Shown here: piece after piece, positions 32,920 to 42,457 of the stretch | Numbering within the stretch: position 1 is the first letter of the stretch | Layout of the letters: every line of letters begins with the position of its first letter | DNA from: Streptomyces sp. NBC_01267 | GTDB lineage: Bacteria > Actinomycetota > Actinomycetes > Streptomycetales > Streptomycetaceae | Assembly (NCBI RefSeq): GCF_036241575.1 | Contig: NZ_CP108455.1 | Span: 2,060,501 to 2,124,500 of the forward strand | Reading direction: 5' to 3' | Length of the DNA stretch: 64,000 nucleotides | Made by a program: the position numbers and the translations under genes | The notes under the pieces: generated by a model | The model's input: the letters and a program-made list of their open reading frames with translations, nothing else | The model's database searches: none | Told to the model about the DNA's origin: nothing

Positions 32920-34758
32920 ATGGCACAGGCCGGACATTCCGCCCATAGCACTCAACTCAGTTCGAGCACGGGGAATTCCATCCCCGGGATCACCACCGAG
33001 GAAGCGCGCACCCCCCGTGGCCGGGGCGGCATCGTCCCCGTCCTCGCCTTCGCGGGCATCGTCGTCGCGGTCATGCAGACGCTGCTCGTCCCGGTCATCA
33101 AGGACCTGCCGACCCTGCTCGGCACGGCCCCGTCGAACGCCACCTGGGTCCTGACGGCCACGCTCCTCGCGGGCGCGATATCCACCCCGATCATGGGCAG
33201 ACTCGGCGACCTCAACGGCAAGCGGCGGATGCTGCTCGCCAGCCTTGCCGTCATGGTCGTCGGCTCGCTGATCTGCGGATTCACCGACAACTTGCTGATC
33301 ATGATCGTCGGCCGTGCGCTCCAGGGCTTCGCGATGGGAGCCATCCCGCTCGGCATCGGCATCATGCGCGACGAACTGCCCCGCGAGAAGCTCGGCTCGG
33401 CCATGGCACTGATGAGCTCGTCCATCGGCGTCGGCGGCGGGCTCGCCCTGCCCGCCGCTTCCCTGGTGGCCCAGCACGCCGACTGGCACGCCCTGTTCTT
33501 CGGCGCCGCCGGTCTCGGTGTCGTCTCGATGCTGCTCACCGTGCTCTTCGTACCGGAGTCCGAGACCCGCGCCGAGGGCAGCTTCGACCTCCTCGGCGCA
33601 CTCGGCCTCTCCGCCGGTCTGGTCTGCCTGCTGCTGCCGATCACCAAGGGCTCCGACTGGGGCTGGACCTCCGGCACCACCCTCGGGCTCTTCGCCGGAG
33701 CGCTCGCCATCCTGCTGCTGTGGGGTGTGATGGAGCTGCGGATGGCCGCCCCGCTGGTCGATCTGCGCACCACCGCCCGCCGCGAGGTACTGCTCACCAA
33801 CCTGACTTCGATCATGGTCGGTGTCGCGTTCTACGCGATCTCGCTGGTCCTGCCGCAGCTGCTCCAGCTGCCGAAGTCCACCGGTTACGGCCTGGGCCAG
33901 TCGATGGTCGTCGCGGGTCTGTGCGTGGCTCCGCTCGGCATCACCATGATGTTCACCGCGCCGCTCTACGCCAGGATCGCCGCGAAGTACGGCCCCAAGG
34001 TCTCGCTGATGATCGGCATGCTGATCATCGCGATCGGTTACGGGGCGGGGCTCGCCCTGATGAGCGCGCCGTGGCAGACCATCATCGTCTCGGTCGTCGT
34101 CGGCGCGGGCATCGGTCTCGCGTACTCCTCGCTCCCGGCCCTGATCATCGGCGCCGTGGACCCGTCCGAGACGGGCGCGGCCAACGGCCTGAACACGCTG
34201 ATGCGGTCGATCGGCACCTCGGTGTCGAGCGCGGTGATCGGCATGGTGCTCGCGCACACCTCGGTGGCCATGGGCCCGGTCTCGGTACCGAGCATGAACG
34301 GCTTCCGTACCTCGTTCATGATCGCCACCGGTGCGGTGCTCATCGGTCTGGTGCTCGCGGTGTTCCTGCCCTCGCGCAAGCGGACGGCCACGCTGTCCCG
34401 GCCGGTCGCCGCCGGCGACGAGACCGCCGCACCGGCCACCGCCACGGGCCTCACCGGCTCCACCGACTTCACCGGTTTCCGCGGCTTCCGCGGCCGGGTC
34501 CTGGACGCCGAAGGCGCTCCGGTTCCGCGTGCCACGGTCACCCTGATCGACCACCGCGGGCGGCAGGCGGGCATCACGGTCGCGGACACGGCGGGCGACT
34601 TCGCGCTGGCCGCGCGGTCGGCGGGCACGTACATCCTGGCCGTCACCGCGGCGGGTCTTCCGCCGCTGGCCACCCCGGTCTCGTACACGAGCGTGGACGA
34701 ACTGGTGGCGGTGGACCTCCGACTGGGGGCCACGGTCCCGGCGGGCGTGACGCACTGA
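32920..34758 (+). CDS. MFS transporter with C-terminal carboxypeptidase-regulatory-like domain
   Basis: A 612-residue DHA2-type exporter. About 14 helices span residues 38-500, with motif A as MGRLGDLNGKRRMLLASLAV and VGRALQGFAMGAIPLGIG around helix 4. After the last helix a linker of about 25 residues, Thr/Ala-rich, leads to a beta-sandwich of about 75 residues (GFRGRVLDAEGAPVPRATVT, TLIDHRGRQAGITVADTAGD) of the CarboxypepD_reg type. The start at 32920 follows GGAGG with 8 nt; ATGs at 32884 and 32887 lack this. The added domain faces the cytoplasm if the helix count is 14 and could bind partners. Confidence 0.9.
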   Translation: MAQAGHSAHSTQLSSSTGNSIPGITTEEARTPRGRGGIVPVLAFAGIVVAVMQTLLVPVIKDLPTLLGTAPSNATWVLTATLLAGAISTPIMGRLGDLNGKRRMLLASLAVMVVGSLICGFTDNLLIMIVGRALQGFAMGAIPLGIGIMRDELPREKLGSAMALMSSSIGVGGGLALPAASLVAQHADWHALFFGAAGLGVVSMLLTVLFVPESETRAEGSFDLLGALGLSAGLVCLLLPITKGSDWGWTSGTTLGLFAGALAILLLWGVMELRMAAPLVDLRTTARREVLLTNLTSIMVGVAFYAISLVLPQLLQLPKSTGYGLGQSMVVAGLCVAPLGITMMFTAPLYARIAAKYGPKVSLMIGMLIIAIGYGAGLALMSAPWQTIIVSVVVGAGIGLAYSSLPALIIGAVDPSETGAANGLNTLMRSIGTSVSSAVIGMVLAHTSVAMGPVSVPSMNGFRTSFMIATGAVLIGLVLAVFLPSRKRTATLSRPVAAGDETAAPATATGLTGSTDFTGFRGFRGRVLDAEGAPVPRATVTLIDHRGRQAGITVADTAGDFALAARSAGTYILAVTAAGLPPLATPVSYTSVDELVAVDLRLGATVPAGVTH

Positions 34759-34762
34759 CAGC

Positions 34763-34854
34763 GTGATCCGTACGGGACGCGTGATCCGTAGGCGCGAGGT
34801 GTGATCGGTACGCGTGAGGTGTGACCGGTACGCGTGAGGTGTGATCCGTAGGCG
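34763..34854. repeat. 20-bp tandem repeat after the MFS gene
   Basis: Units beginning GTGATCNGTA follow each other at 34763, 34781, 34801, 34821 and 34841; the central ones are 20 bp and end CGCGTGAGGT. The array starts 5 bp after the MFS stop codon. Confidence 0.88.
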
Positions 34855-34940
34855 ACGGGGAGGGGTTCCCGCGTAGAGCCGGAATCCCCGCCCCACTACC
34901 ATGGGCCGACCCGACCCGCCGCCCCCTCCAGGAGGACCCC

Positions 34941-35582
34941 ATGGCCGCCCCCACGCCAGAGACCCTGGCCGCGTTCGAGGCCGCCAAGGGATTCATGCCG
35001 GTACGCGAAGGTCTCGCCCTGTACGAGGCAGCCGCCGAGGCCGCCTCGCTGGGCCTGCCTCTCCTGGAGGTCGGCACCTACTGCGGACGTTCCACCCTGC
35101 TCCTCGCCGACGCGGCCCGCGCCGGAGCGGTGACCGCGATCACCGTCGACCACCACCGCGGCAGCGAGGAGCAGCAGCCCGGCTGGGAGTACCACGACCC
35201 GACGGTCGTCGATCCCGAGGTCGGGGTGATGGACACGCTCCCGACCTTCCGCCGCACCCTGCACCGGGCCGGACTCGAAGACCACGTGATCGCGATCGTC
35301 GGCCGCTCCCCGCAGGTCTCGAGCGCCTGGGGCGGCCCGCTCGGTCTGGTCTTCATAGACGGCGGCCACACCGACGCCCATGCGAGCGGCGACTACGAGG
35401 GCTGGGCCCCGCACCTCGCGGACGGTGGCCTGCTGCTCATCCACGACGTGTTCCCCGACCCGGCCGACGGCGGCCAGGCTCCGTACCGCGTGTACCTCAG
35501 GGCCCTCGCGTCCGGAGCGTTCACCGAGGTCTCGGCGACCGACTCCCTGCGGGTGCTGCGCCGCACGGGTACGGGGATCTGA
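34941..35582 (+). CDS. Class I SAM-dependent methyltransferase
   Basis: A 213-residue enzyme of the Methyltransf_24 type. The SAM loop is LLEVGTYCGRSTLLLADAAR, an acidic residue follows in ITVDHHRGSEEQ, and the motif LVFIDGGHTDAHASGDYEGW is typical of this subgroup, which includes sugar and small-molecule O-methyltransferases. AGGAGG lies 5 nt before the ATG. The substrate is not apparent. It stands upstream of a cell-wall amidase gene on the same strand with a 43-bp gap. Confidence 0.9.
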   Translation: MAAPTPETLAAFEAAKGFMPVREGLALYEAAAEAASLGLPLLEVGTYCGRSTLLLADAARAGAVTAITVDHHRGSEEQQPGWEYHDPTVVDPEVGVMDTLPTFRRTLHRAGLEDHVIAIVGRSPQVSSAWGGPLGLVFIDGGHTDAHASGDYEGWAPHLADGGLLLIHDVFPDPADGGQAPYRVYLRALASGAFTEVSATDSLRVLRRTGTGI

Positions 35583-35625
35583 GCATCCGGACAGGCCCGA
35601 CGGACAGGCCGGATAGGCTCGCGCC

Positions 35626-36630
<1,005 letters not shown>

Positions 36631-36741
36631 CGAGACCCGCCACACGACCCGCCGGAACAGACGATAGATTCACTCCTACGATGGGGAGCCACCCCCGAGC
36701 TCCGCGCCGCCCCGACGAGCCCACCTACGAAGGATTTTTAC

Positions 36742-37638
36742 GTGAACATCCGCTCCCTCAGTCGAGGCGACGGCGTGGTGATCGGAGCAGCGGTGGTGCT
36801 GTTCATCGCCTCGTTCCTCGACCTCACCTCGTACGGCCGCCAGTGCAGTGGCACTTACTGCGCCAACCTCAGCAACCCCAGCGCCTGGGATTCGCTCGGG
36901 GTACTGATGAGCATCTACCTGGCCGGAGTCATCGGGGCGGTGCTGATCATCGTGGCGCGCGCGCTGCCGCAGCCCCGTAAGGTCGCCGGGCTGGAGATGG
37001 GCCAGTTCGGCGTCGCGTTCAGCATCTTCGCCGCGTGGACGAGCTTCTGGGGCCTGGTCGACTCGTCGAGCCGCGGGGCGGGCCTGGTCCTCGGGTTCAT
37101 CGCCTCCCTGGTGCTCGCAGCCGCCGCGGTCGCCACTCCGCTCCTCCCGGCGCTCAAGTCCCCGCTGATGAGCACTCCGCATCCGCCGGTCGCGCCGTCG
37201 CCGTACGGCGCGCAGGCCGGTGTGCCCGGTCAGGGCTACGGCTACCCGGGCGGCCCGCAGGCCCAGCCGTACGGTGTCCAGCCGCAGCCGGGGCAGCCGC
37301 AGCCGGGGCAGCCGCAGCCGGGGCAGCCGCAGTCGTTCGGCGGCCAGCCGGGTCAGCCCGGTCAGCCGCAGGCGTCGCAGCCGCCGGCCACCCAGCAGGC
37401 CCAGGCGCAGCCCGCTTCGGGCGGTGCCACCCCGGCCGGGGACTTCGCACCGTTCTGGTTCGCGGTTCCGGTCGCCCGCCCGCTGTACGCGGAGGACGGT
37501 TCGCCGACGCCCATCGCCGAACTGGCGCCGGGCACCTGGTACCTCGCGGTCGAGCAGCGCGGTTCCGGTCTGATCGCGCAGACGCAGGACGGCCGTCGTG
37601 GCGTCCTGCAGGACACGACGGGCATCCAGCGCGGCTGA
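36742..37638 (+). CDS. Membrane protein with QPQPG repeats (DUF5336-like)
   Basis: A 298-residue protein with four membrane helices in the first 135 residues (VVIGAAVVLFIASFLDL, YLAGVIGAVLIIVARAL, others). A Pro/Gln/Gly-rich stretch follows, with 15-bp DNA repeats coding for QPQPG (37272-37331), then a globular end of about 75 residues (FWFAVPVARPLYAEDG, GTWYLAVEQRGSGLIAQTQD). AAGGA lies 7 nt before the GTG. Cys-x5-Cys in the first outside loop could form a disulfide. Such proteins are common in actinobacteria and have no assigned function. Confidence 0.85.
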   Translation: MNIRSLSRGDGVVIGAAVVLFIASFLDLTSYGRQCSGTYCANLSNPSAWDSLGVLMSIYLAGVIGAVLIIVARALPQPRKVAGLEMGQFGVAFSIFAAWTSFWGLVDSSSRGAGLVLGFIASLVLAAAAVATPLLPALKSPLMSTPHPPVAPSPYGAQAGVPGQGYGYPGGPQAQPYGVQPQPGQPQPGQPQPGQPQSFGGQPGQPGQPQASQPPATQQAQAQPASGGATPAGDFAPFWFAVPVARPLYAEDGSPTPIAELAPGTWYLAVEQRGSGLIAQTQDGRRGVLQDTTGIQRG

Positions 37639-37655
37639 TCCCGCTCCGTCGTCCC

Positions 37656-37689
37656 ACGGCCCCCCGCCCCCTTCCGGGCGGGGGGCCGT
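37656..37689 (+). terminator. Hairpin terminator with T-rich tail
   Basis: A 14-bp stem with a 6-nt loop 17 bp after the stop codon of the membrane protein, followed by TTGCCTTT. Confidence 0.88.
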
Positions 37690-37717
37690 TGCCTTTACAG
37701 TCGCCTGACACATTGAC

Positions 37718-37732
37718 CTGACGCTCCGTCAG
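37718..37732 (+). promoter_or_regulatory. CTGACG-N3-CGTCAG palindrome before the F420-type oxidoreductase gene
   Basis: CTGACG-CTC-CGTCAG, perfect 6-3-6 inverted repeat, 27 bp before the start codon. Confidence 0.65.
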
Positions 37733-37759
37733 AATCGTGACAGCCGGGAGGACTTCACC

Positions 37760-38770
37760 ATGCGCCTAGGGCTCACTCTCGGCTACTGGGGCCGCGGCCC
37801 CACCCCCGGACATCTCGAACTGGCCCAGGAGGCCGAGCGGTTGGGCTACGACTCGGTCTGGACGGCCGAGGCCTGGGGCTCTGACGCCTTCACCCCGCTG
37901 ACCTGGATCGCGGCGCACACCTCCCGTATCCGGCTGGGCACGGCCATCGCGCAGATGGCGGCCCGTACCCCGACCGCGACGGCGATGCAGGCCCTCACCC
38001 TGGACCACCTCTCCGGCGGCCGGATGATGCTCGGCCTGGGCCTGTCCGGCCCCCAGGTGGTGGAGGGCTGGTACGGCCGCCCCTTCCCCCGGAGTCCGCT
38101 CACGGCCACCCGGGAGTACGTCGACGTCATCCGCCAGGTCCTCAGGCGCGAAGGCCCCGTCGAGCTGGACGGCCGCTTCCACGCGCATCCGTACCGGGGC
38201 GAGGACGGCACGGGCATCGGCAAACCGCTCAAGCCGATCACCCACCCGCTGCGGGCCGATCTCCCGGTACTGCTGGGCGCCGAGGGCCCCAAGAACATCG
38301 CCCAGACCACCCGCATCGCGGACGGCTGGCTCCCCCTGTACTGGTCCCCGACCCGCACCGACGTCTACGAGGCGTCCCTCGCCGGGCTCCCCGAGAACTT
38401 CATGATCGCGCCGATGGCCCGCGCCCAGGTCTGCGACGACGTGGCGCAGGGGCTGCTGCCGGTGAAGGCGATGCTCGGCTTCTACATCGGGGGCATGGGC
38501 CACGCGGCGCGCAACTTCCACGCGGACCTGATGGCGAGGATGGGCTACGAGGCCGAGGCCCACCGCATCCAGGAGCTGTTCCTGGCCGGACGTAAGGAGG
38601 AGGCGGTGCTGGCGGTGCCGGACGCCTTCGCGGACGAGATCTCACTGGTGGGACCGCGCGGGCGGATCGCGGAACGGCTGGAGCTGTGGCGGGCGGGCGC
38701 GGTGACCGACCTGCTGGTGACGGCCCCTGATCCGCAGACACTGCGGGTGCTGGCCGAGCTGAACGCGTAG
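37760..38770 (+). CDS. LLM class F420-dependent oxidoreductase
   Basis: A 336-residue TIM-barrel enzyme of the luciferase-like monooxygenase group that uses reduced F420 or FMN. Typical blocks are LAQEAERLGYDSVWTAEAWG, RIRLGTAIAQMAARTPTATA and GRMMLGLGLSGPQVVEGWYG; the FPRSPLTATREYVDVIRQVL motif is also present. GGGAGGA is 7 nt before the ATG. In M. tuberculosis one such protein (Rv3520c) lies inside the KstR cholesterol regulon; the palindrome in this promoter, shared with other steroid-type genes here, suggests a similar role. The exact reaction is unknown. Confidence 0.92.
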   Translation: MRLGLTLGYWGRGPTPGHLELAQEAERLGYDSVWTAEAWGSDAFTPLTWIAAHTSRIRLGTAIAQMAARTPTATAMQALTLDHLSGGRMMLGLGLSGPQVVEGWYGRPFPRSPLTATREYVDVIRQVLRREGPVELDGRFHAHPYRGEDGTGIGKPLKPITHPLRADLPVLLGAEGPKNIAQTTRIADGWLPLYWSPTRTDVYEASLAGLPENFMIAPMARAQVCDDVAQGLLPVKAMLGFYIGGMGHAARNFHADLMARMGYEAEAHRIQELFLAGRKEEAVLAVPDAFADEISLVGPRGRIAERLELWRAGAVTDLLVTAPDPQTLRVLAELNA

Positions 38771-38839
38771 GCCGCACGGTGCGCCGGGAATCATGTCACC
38801 GGCGCACCGGCAGCCGTACGGACACCGGGGCTCGGCCGG

Positions 38840-39001
38840 TCAGTCGGTGTCCTTCCGCCACACCTTCACGGCGGTCTTCGGATTGCTCGCGGAATTCGAG
38901 GTGTGGGCGACCAGGCAGCGGTACTGCTTGCCCAGATAGGCCGCGCGGTCGTTCACCGCGTACTGCCGGTTGACTTTCCACGCCGAGAATCCCGCTGCCA
39001 T
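38840..39001 (-). CDS. Small carbohydrate-binding module protein (CBM5/12-like), 53 residues
   Basis: A 53-residue protein, MAAGFSAWKVNRQYAVNDRA ... VWRKDTD. The spacing Trp-x-x-x-x-x-Tyr-x-x-x-(D)-x-x-x-Y-x-G-x-x-Y-x-C-x-x-x-H-T-S and the closing V-W are those of chitin/cellulose-binding modules of families 5 and 12. There is no signal peptide, which is odd for a polysaccharide binder, and it is the whole protein rather than an attached module. A weak AAGGG is found 10 nt before the ATG. It may be a phage-tail-like or intracellular lectin, or the remains of a longer gene. Confidence 0.7.
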   Translation of the reverse strand: MAAGFSAWKVNRQYAVNDRAAYLGKQYRCLVAHTSNSASNPKTAVKVWRKDTD

Positions 39002-39156
39002 GTGATGTTGCCCTTCGATCAGGTCGGCTCGCTGCCGCCCTGCCGGATCATCCCACGGCGCGCCCGTCGAACCGGCCGGAGGCCTCCGAGGCCGCAAAGA
39101 CGCCAGAGACCGCAGCGGCATCGGCGGCATCGGAGCCCTGAGGGGCCTCGAAGGCC

Positions 39157-39936
39157 TCAGCCGAACGACGCCCGCTCCAGCCAGAAGTCCAGCAGCTCGG
39201 TGTCCCCCAGCACCTCCACCCGATCGCTGTCGGCCGGAAGGCGCCGGTAGAAGACCAGCAGCACGTCCGCCAGCGGCCCCCGGACCGCCACCGTCGCCTT
39301 CTCGTGCGCCCGCCGCCATTCGAATCCGTCCTCGGTCAGCTCGATCAGCCACTCCGCGTCCGGCACGTCCGTGGCATGCAGATGGAGGGAGCGCCCGGCG
39401 CCCCGCAGCTCCACCGCGTGCGGGTCCCCGGAAGCCGCGGCAAAGGCGACGATCTCCAGCCACTCCTCGATGGTGTCCCCCGCCACCTCGGCGTCGACCT
39501 CGAACGCCACCCCGGCCGCCAGTGCCGCGTCCGCCCGGTGGATCACCGTCTCGTGCACCATCCGCCGCGCCCAGAACCCTGAGTGCTGCTCCCCGGCCCA
39601 GCTCCACACCTCGACATCGGGTCCCGCCGCACGCAGGGTCGCCACGAGCCGCTCCGCCCCCGCGGCCAACCACGCGCCCAGGGCGGCCGGTTCGGTGTCC
39701 CCCGGCCCCGCGGAGTCCGGCACCTGATCGTCCGGGACCGCCTCCGAGGCCTTCGTCCGTACGATGACCTCGGCCCAGCGATGCGCGCGGCCCACATGGC
39801 GGACCAGTTCCCCCAGACTCCACTCGGGGCAGGTCGGCACCGTCGCCGTCAGGTCGGCGTCCGTGAGTACGGCCCTCAACAGGGCGGTCTCCCGGACGAG
39901 TTCGTCACAGTATCGGTCGTGATCCAGAAGCGTCAT
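39157..39936 (-). CDS. Maleylpyruvate isomerase family mycothiol-dependent enzyme
   Basis: A 259-residue DinB/MDMPI-fold protein. The mycothiol/metal-binding N-terminal motif is VPTCPEWSLGELVRHVGRAH, and the second metal His is in FWARRMVHETVIHRADA. The C-terminal domain (after residue 190) is the small sterol-carrier-like lid. Known members transfer or isomerise with mycothiol, the low-molecular-weight thiol of actinobacteria; the substrate of this one is unknown. TACAGT 6 nt before the ATG at 39936 suggests a leaderless message. Confidence 0.9.
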   Translation of the reverse strand: MTLLDHDRYCDELVRETALLRAVLTDADLTATVPTCPEWSLGELVRHVGRAHRWAEVIVRTKASEAVPDDQVPDSAGPGDTEPAALGAWLAAGAERLVATLRAAGPDVEVWSWAGEQHSGFWARRMVHETVIHRADAALAAGVAFEVDAEVAGDTIEEWLEIVAFAAASGDPHAVELRGAGRSLHLHATDVPDAEWLIELTEDGFEWRRAHEKATVAVRGPLADVLLVFYRRLPADSDRVEVLGDTELLDFWLERASFG

Positions 39937-40000
39937 GGCCGCACTGTAAACACACAGGTACCGAGAAATCCGGCGAATTTCCGGCCGATCCCGGAGAAGG

Positions 40001-40102
40001 ACACAACGGCTCGGTCAAGGGCGCAACGGCCCGGTCAAGGGCGCCCGGCTCAGTCGAAGACGCCCGGCTCGGTCGCGGGCGCAACGGAGAGCGTCGGGCT
40101 CA
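40001..40102. repeat. Degenerate 20-bp tandem repeats after the AlkZ-like gene
   Basis: Units of 20 bp at 40001, 40021, 40041 and 40061 share GCGCNNCGGCNCGGTCNAGG. A partial fifth runs to the stop codon of the AlkZ-like gene at 40100. Confidence 0.75.
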
Positions 40103-41248
40103 ACCACCGGGCAGCAGGCGGGTTTCGGCGGCGGGCATCCCCTTCCTCCACCAGTGGTCGTAGCGGCCGTAGGCCCTGGGGTCACGGTCGGCGAGGAGCC
40201 CCGTGAGCGACTCGGCCTCTGCCGCCAGCCCCTGCCAGACCTCCTCCGGGAGCGGCAGGAAGGCACTGGCCTCGATCCCTCCCTCCACAGGGCGCCAGAC
40301 ACCGGCGACGTAGCCGTCGACCAGCAGGGTGGGCAGCACGTCGCCGTTGATGCGGGTCACCTGCTTGCGGTACTCGGGCGGGATGACGCGGCTGCGGTCG
40401 GCGTAGGCGAGCAGGATGCTGTCCCACATCGCCATGAGCCGGGGTGGGGCCGGGGTGTCCTCGGCCGGCCGTGGCGCACCGGGGACGTCGTACAGCACCG
40501 TGCCGTCGGCACCTTCCAGTTGTTCGAGGTCGGCGTCGAGGGCCTGCACCGCCGCCCTGACCCGGGCCTTCTGGACCAGCGCGAACTGCGCCATGTCCGC
40601 CACCGACGCGGGCCCGAAGCCCTCCAGGTAGCGGCGGATCAGGGTCTGCAGCCCCCCGGCGGCGGCGTCGGGATCCGCCAGCACCGGCCGGGTGGCAGCC
40701 GCGAGGTACGACTGCTGGTTGTCGAACGACCAGGGCCCGCCGACCGGGGCGTGCCACAGCGGTGCGTACTGCCGCAGCATCCGCCAGGTCACCGGCTCTA
40801 TCGGCACGCCCAGCCGCTCGGCGAGCCAGTCCCGCACCTCGGCGGTGGTACGCGGCCCGTCGGCGTACTTCAGCAGATCCGGGACGACCGCGTCGGCGTC
40901 GGCGGCGGTGAGTCCGGACGCCGTGAACCGGGAGTCGCCGAGCCTGGAGCCGCGCAGCGTCGGCTCCACGGCCTCGCGGAAGGCCCGGTAGTCCTCGGCG
41001 TGGACCAGGTGCAGCGTGATCCGCATCAGCGTCGCCTTGACCGCCTGGAGTCCGGCCACGGCGGTGTCGAGGTCCGCCGGGTCGAAGCCGCTGAGCCGGT
41101 TCCACAGCGCCACGTACGGCGAGGCGGGCTGCTGTGCCTGCAGGGCGACCACCCGTCGCACCCCGTCGGCGACGTCGAGCGGCTCCCGGCCGAGCAACAA
41201 CTGCCGGGCGAGCGTGGAACGGTTGAGGGCGCGTGCGGTGATCACCAT
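40100..41248 (-). CDS. Winged-helix DNA-binding protein, AlkZ-like DNA glycosylase family (HTH_42)
   Basis: A 382-residue protein of the HTH_42 family. Characteristic stretches are LNRSTLARQLLLGR at the start, VVALQAQQPASPYVALWNRL (the QxQ motif used as catalytic residues in AlkZ/YcaQ glycosylases appears as LQAQQP), TLMRITLHLVHAEDYRAF and RYLEGFGPASVADMAQF. Relatives unhook DNA interstrand crosslinks or excise bulky alkylated bases, and often protect producers from their own alkylating antibiotics. No biosynthetic cluster is seen next to it. The ATG at 41248 is where homology starts; the frame is open further upstream through a repeat tract. Confidence 0.85.
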   Translation of the reverse strand: MVITARALNRSTLARQLLLGREPLDVADGVRRVVALQAQQPASPYVALWNRLSGFDPADLDTAVAGLQAVKATLMRITLHLVHAEDYRAFREAVEPTLRGSRLGDSRFTASGLTAADADAVVPDLLKYADGPRTTAEVRDWLAERLGVPIEPVTWRMLRQYAPLWHAPVGGPWSFDNQQSYLAAATRPVLADPDAAAGGLQTLIRRYLEGFGPASVADMAQFALVQKARVRAAVQALDADLEQLEGADGTVLYDVPGAPRPAEDTPAPPRLMAMWDSILLAYADRSRVIPPEYRKQVTRINGDVLPTLLVDGYVAGVWRPVEGGIEASAFLPLPEEVWQGLAAEAESLTGLLADRDPRAYGRYDHWWRKGMPAAETRLLPGG

Positions 41249-41281
41249 GGCGGGATTCTCTCGTCCCGGCGGGCCGCACGG

Positions 41282-41335
41282 AAGCCGCGCAAGCCGCGCA
41301 AGCCGCGCAAGCCGCGCAAGCCGCGCAAGCCGCGC
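41282..41335. repeat. Perfect 9-bp tandem repeat, 6 copies
   Basis: AAGCCGCGC is repeated six times without error and begins a seventh time. It lies 34 bp upstream of the AlkZ-like gene, in its promoter or leader, and 36 bp after the stop of the next gene. Such perfect short repeats change length easily. Confidence 0.95.
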
Positions 41336-41370
41336 AAGCCAGTCGTACGGAAACCTCCGCCCCCGGGGAC

Positions 41371-42330
41371 TCACCCGCGAGCGGCAGCGGGCCTGCTGCG
41401 GAGTGTCGCCCGCAGAGCCGCTACACGCTCGGCCACAGAAACGGGCGGCGCAGGGCTGACGGCGGACCGTACGGCTCCGGTGCAACCGGCACAGATCCCG
41501 CCCTGTTGACCACGCGGCAGCGGATCCCGGCAGTCGGCACACTCCAGCGGCGCGGGGGCAGGTGCGGCGGCGTCCCGGCGGGCCCGTGGCTCGGGCAGTT
41601 TGCGCACCAGCCGGTCCGCGAGGATGCCGCGCGCGGTGAACACGACCGGCGGCAACCCATCGGTCAGCAAGGAACGGGCCTCCAGCTCCGGGACCCCACG
41701 TTCGAGCCACGGCACGACAAGCGGTGCCAGCGCGACCACGTCAGCGGCGCTCAGCGCCAACTTCGGCTCCACACGGGCCAGTCGGGACAGAAGAGCGGCC
41801 CCACGCCCCTCGGCATCCGCCGACTCCGGGGGCGAACCGGCGCCCGCCGCCACGGGCGCGGGGAGGGAGGGTTCTTCTTCCCGGTTCTGAACCCCTGAGT
41901 TCTGGACCCCTGAGTTCTGGACCCCCGAGGGGAACGCTCCCGCCTTCCCGCCATCCGCCACGCCGGTTCCCGCCGCGCCGGTTCCCGTAGGCGCGGGAAG
42001 CGGGGCATCCGCAGTCTGCGGCACGTCTGCAGTCTGCGGAGCGTCGAAGAGGTACGTCTCGGTACGCACCTGCCCGGTCCCCGCGTCCTTGACCGTACGG
42101 CGGATGTAGTACCCCAACTCGACCAGCTCATCGAGGGCGTTGGCCACGCCACGGCGGCCCAGTCCGGGATTCCTGTCGGCGAGGGTCCTCACGTCCTCCC
42201 GCGCCCCGTCGGGCAAGGAGAGGAGGTAAGCGAGAATGCCGCGCGCGGTGAAGCTGAGCCGCCGGTCCCGCAGGACCTCATTGCCCAGCACAGTGAAGGC
42301 GCGCGTGCGCGCGCTAAGGTGAATGCGCAT
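41371..42330 (-). CDS. Helix-turn-helix domain protein
   Basis: A 319-residue protein. Residues 1-100 form a winged helix of the replication-initiator/Rep_A type (FTVLGNEVLRDRRLSFTARG, LADRNPGLGRRGVANALDEL). A Pro/Ala/Gly-rich linker follows with PQTAD repeated and three copies of SGVQN from a 15-bp DNA repeat (about 41888-41932). The end has a zinc finger-like CADCRDPLPRGQQGGICAGC. Proteins of this kind are frequent in Streptomyces and are taken as DNA-binding regulators; the target is unknown. Confidence 0.82.
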   Translation of the reverse strand: MRIHLSARTRAFTVLGNEVLRDRRLSFTARGILAYLLSLPDGAREDVRTLADRNPGLGRRGVANALDELVELGYYIRRTVKDAGTGQVRTETYLFDAPQTADVPQTADAPLPAPTGTGAAGTGVADGGKAGAFPSGVQNSGVQNSGVQNREEEPSLPAPVAAGAGSPPESADAEGRGAALLSRLARVEPKLALSAADVVALAPLVVPWLERGVPELEARSLLTDGLPPVVFTARGILADRLVRKLPEPRARRDAAAPAPAPLECADCRDPLPRGQQGGICAGCTGAVRSAVSPAPPVSVAERVAALRATLRSRPAAARG

Positions 42331-42457
42331 CGAAGGTTCCCATCTTCGGTGTCGGGCCCCGGGGTGCTAGGAACACCGCCGGGGTCACCTGTACGTACAT
42401 CGTTGGTAGCTGAGCGTAGCTCGCCTTGCGACGGAAGTCCCGGTTTCGGCCGGACAG

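Noticed and set aside
34763..34854. CRISPR or regulatory array after the MFS gene
   Set aside because: The 20-bp units abut without spacers and differ by point changes, as in a decaying tandem repeat.
41282..41340. CRISPR array
   Set aside because: The 9-bp units are directly adjacent, with no spacers; it is a simple tandem repeat. No cas genes are present.
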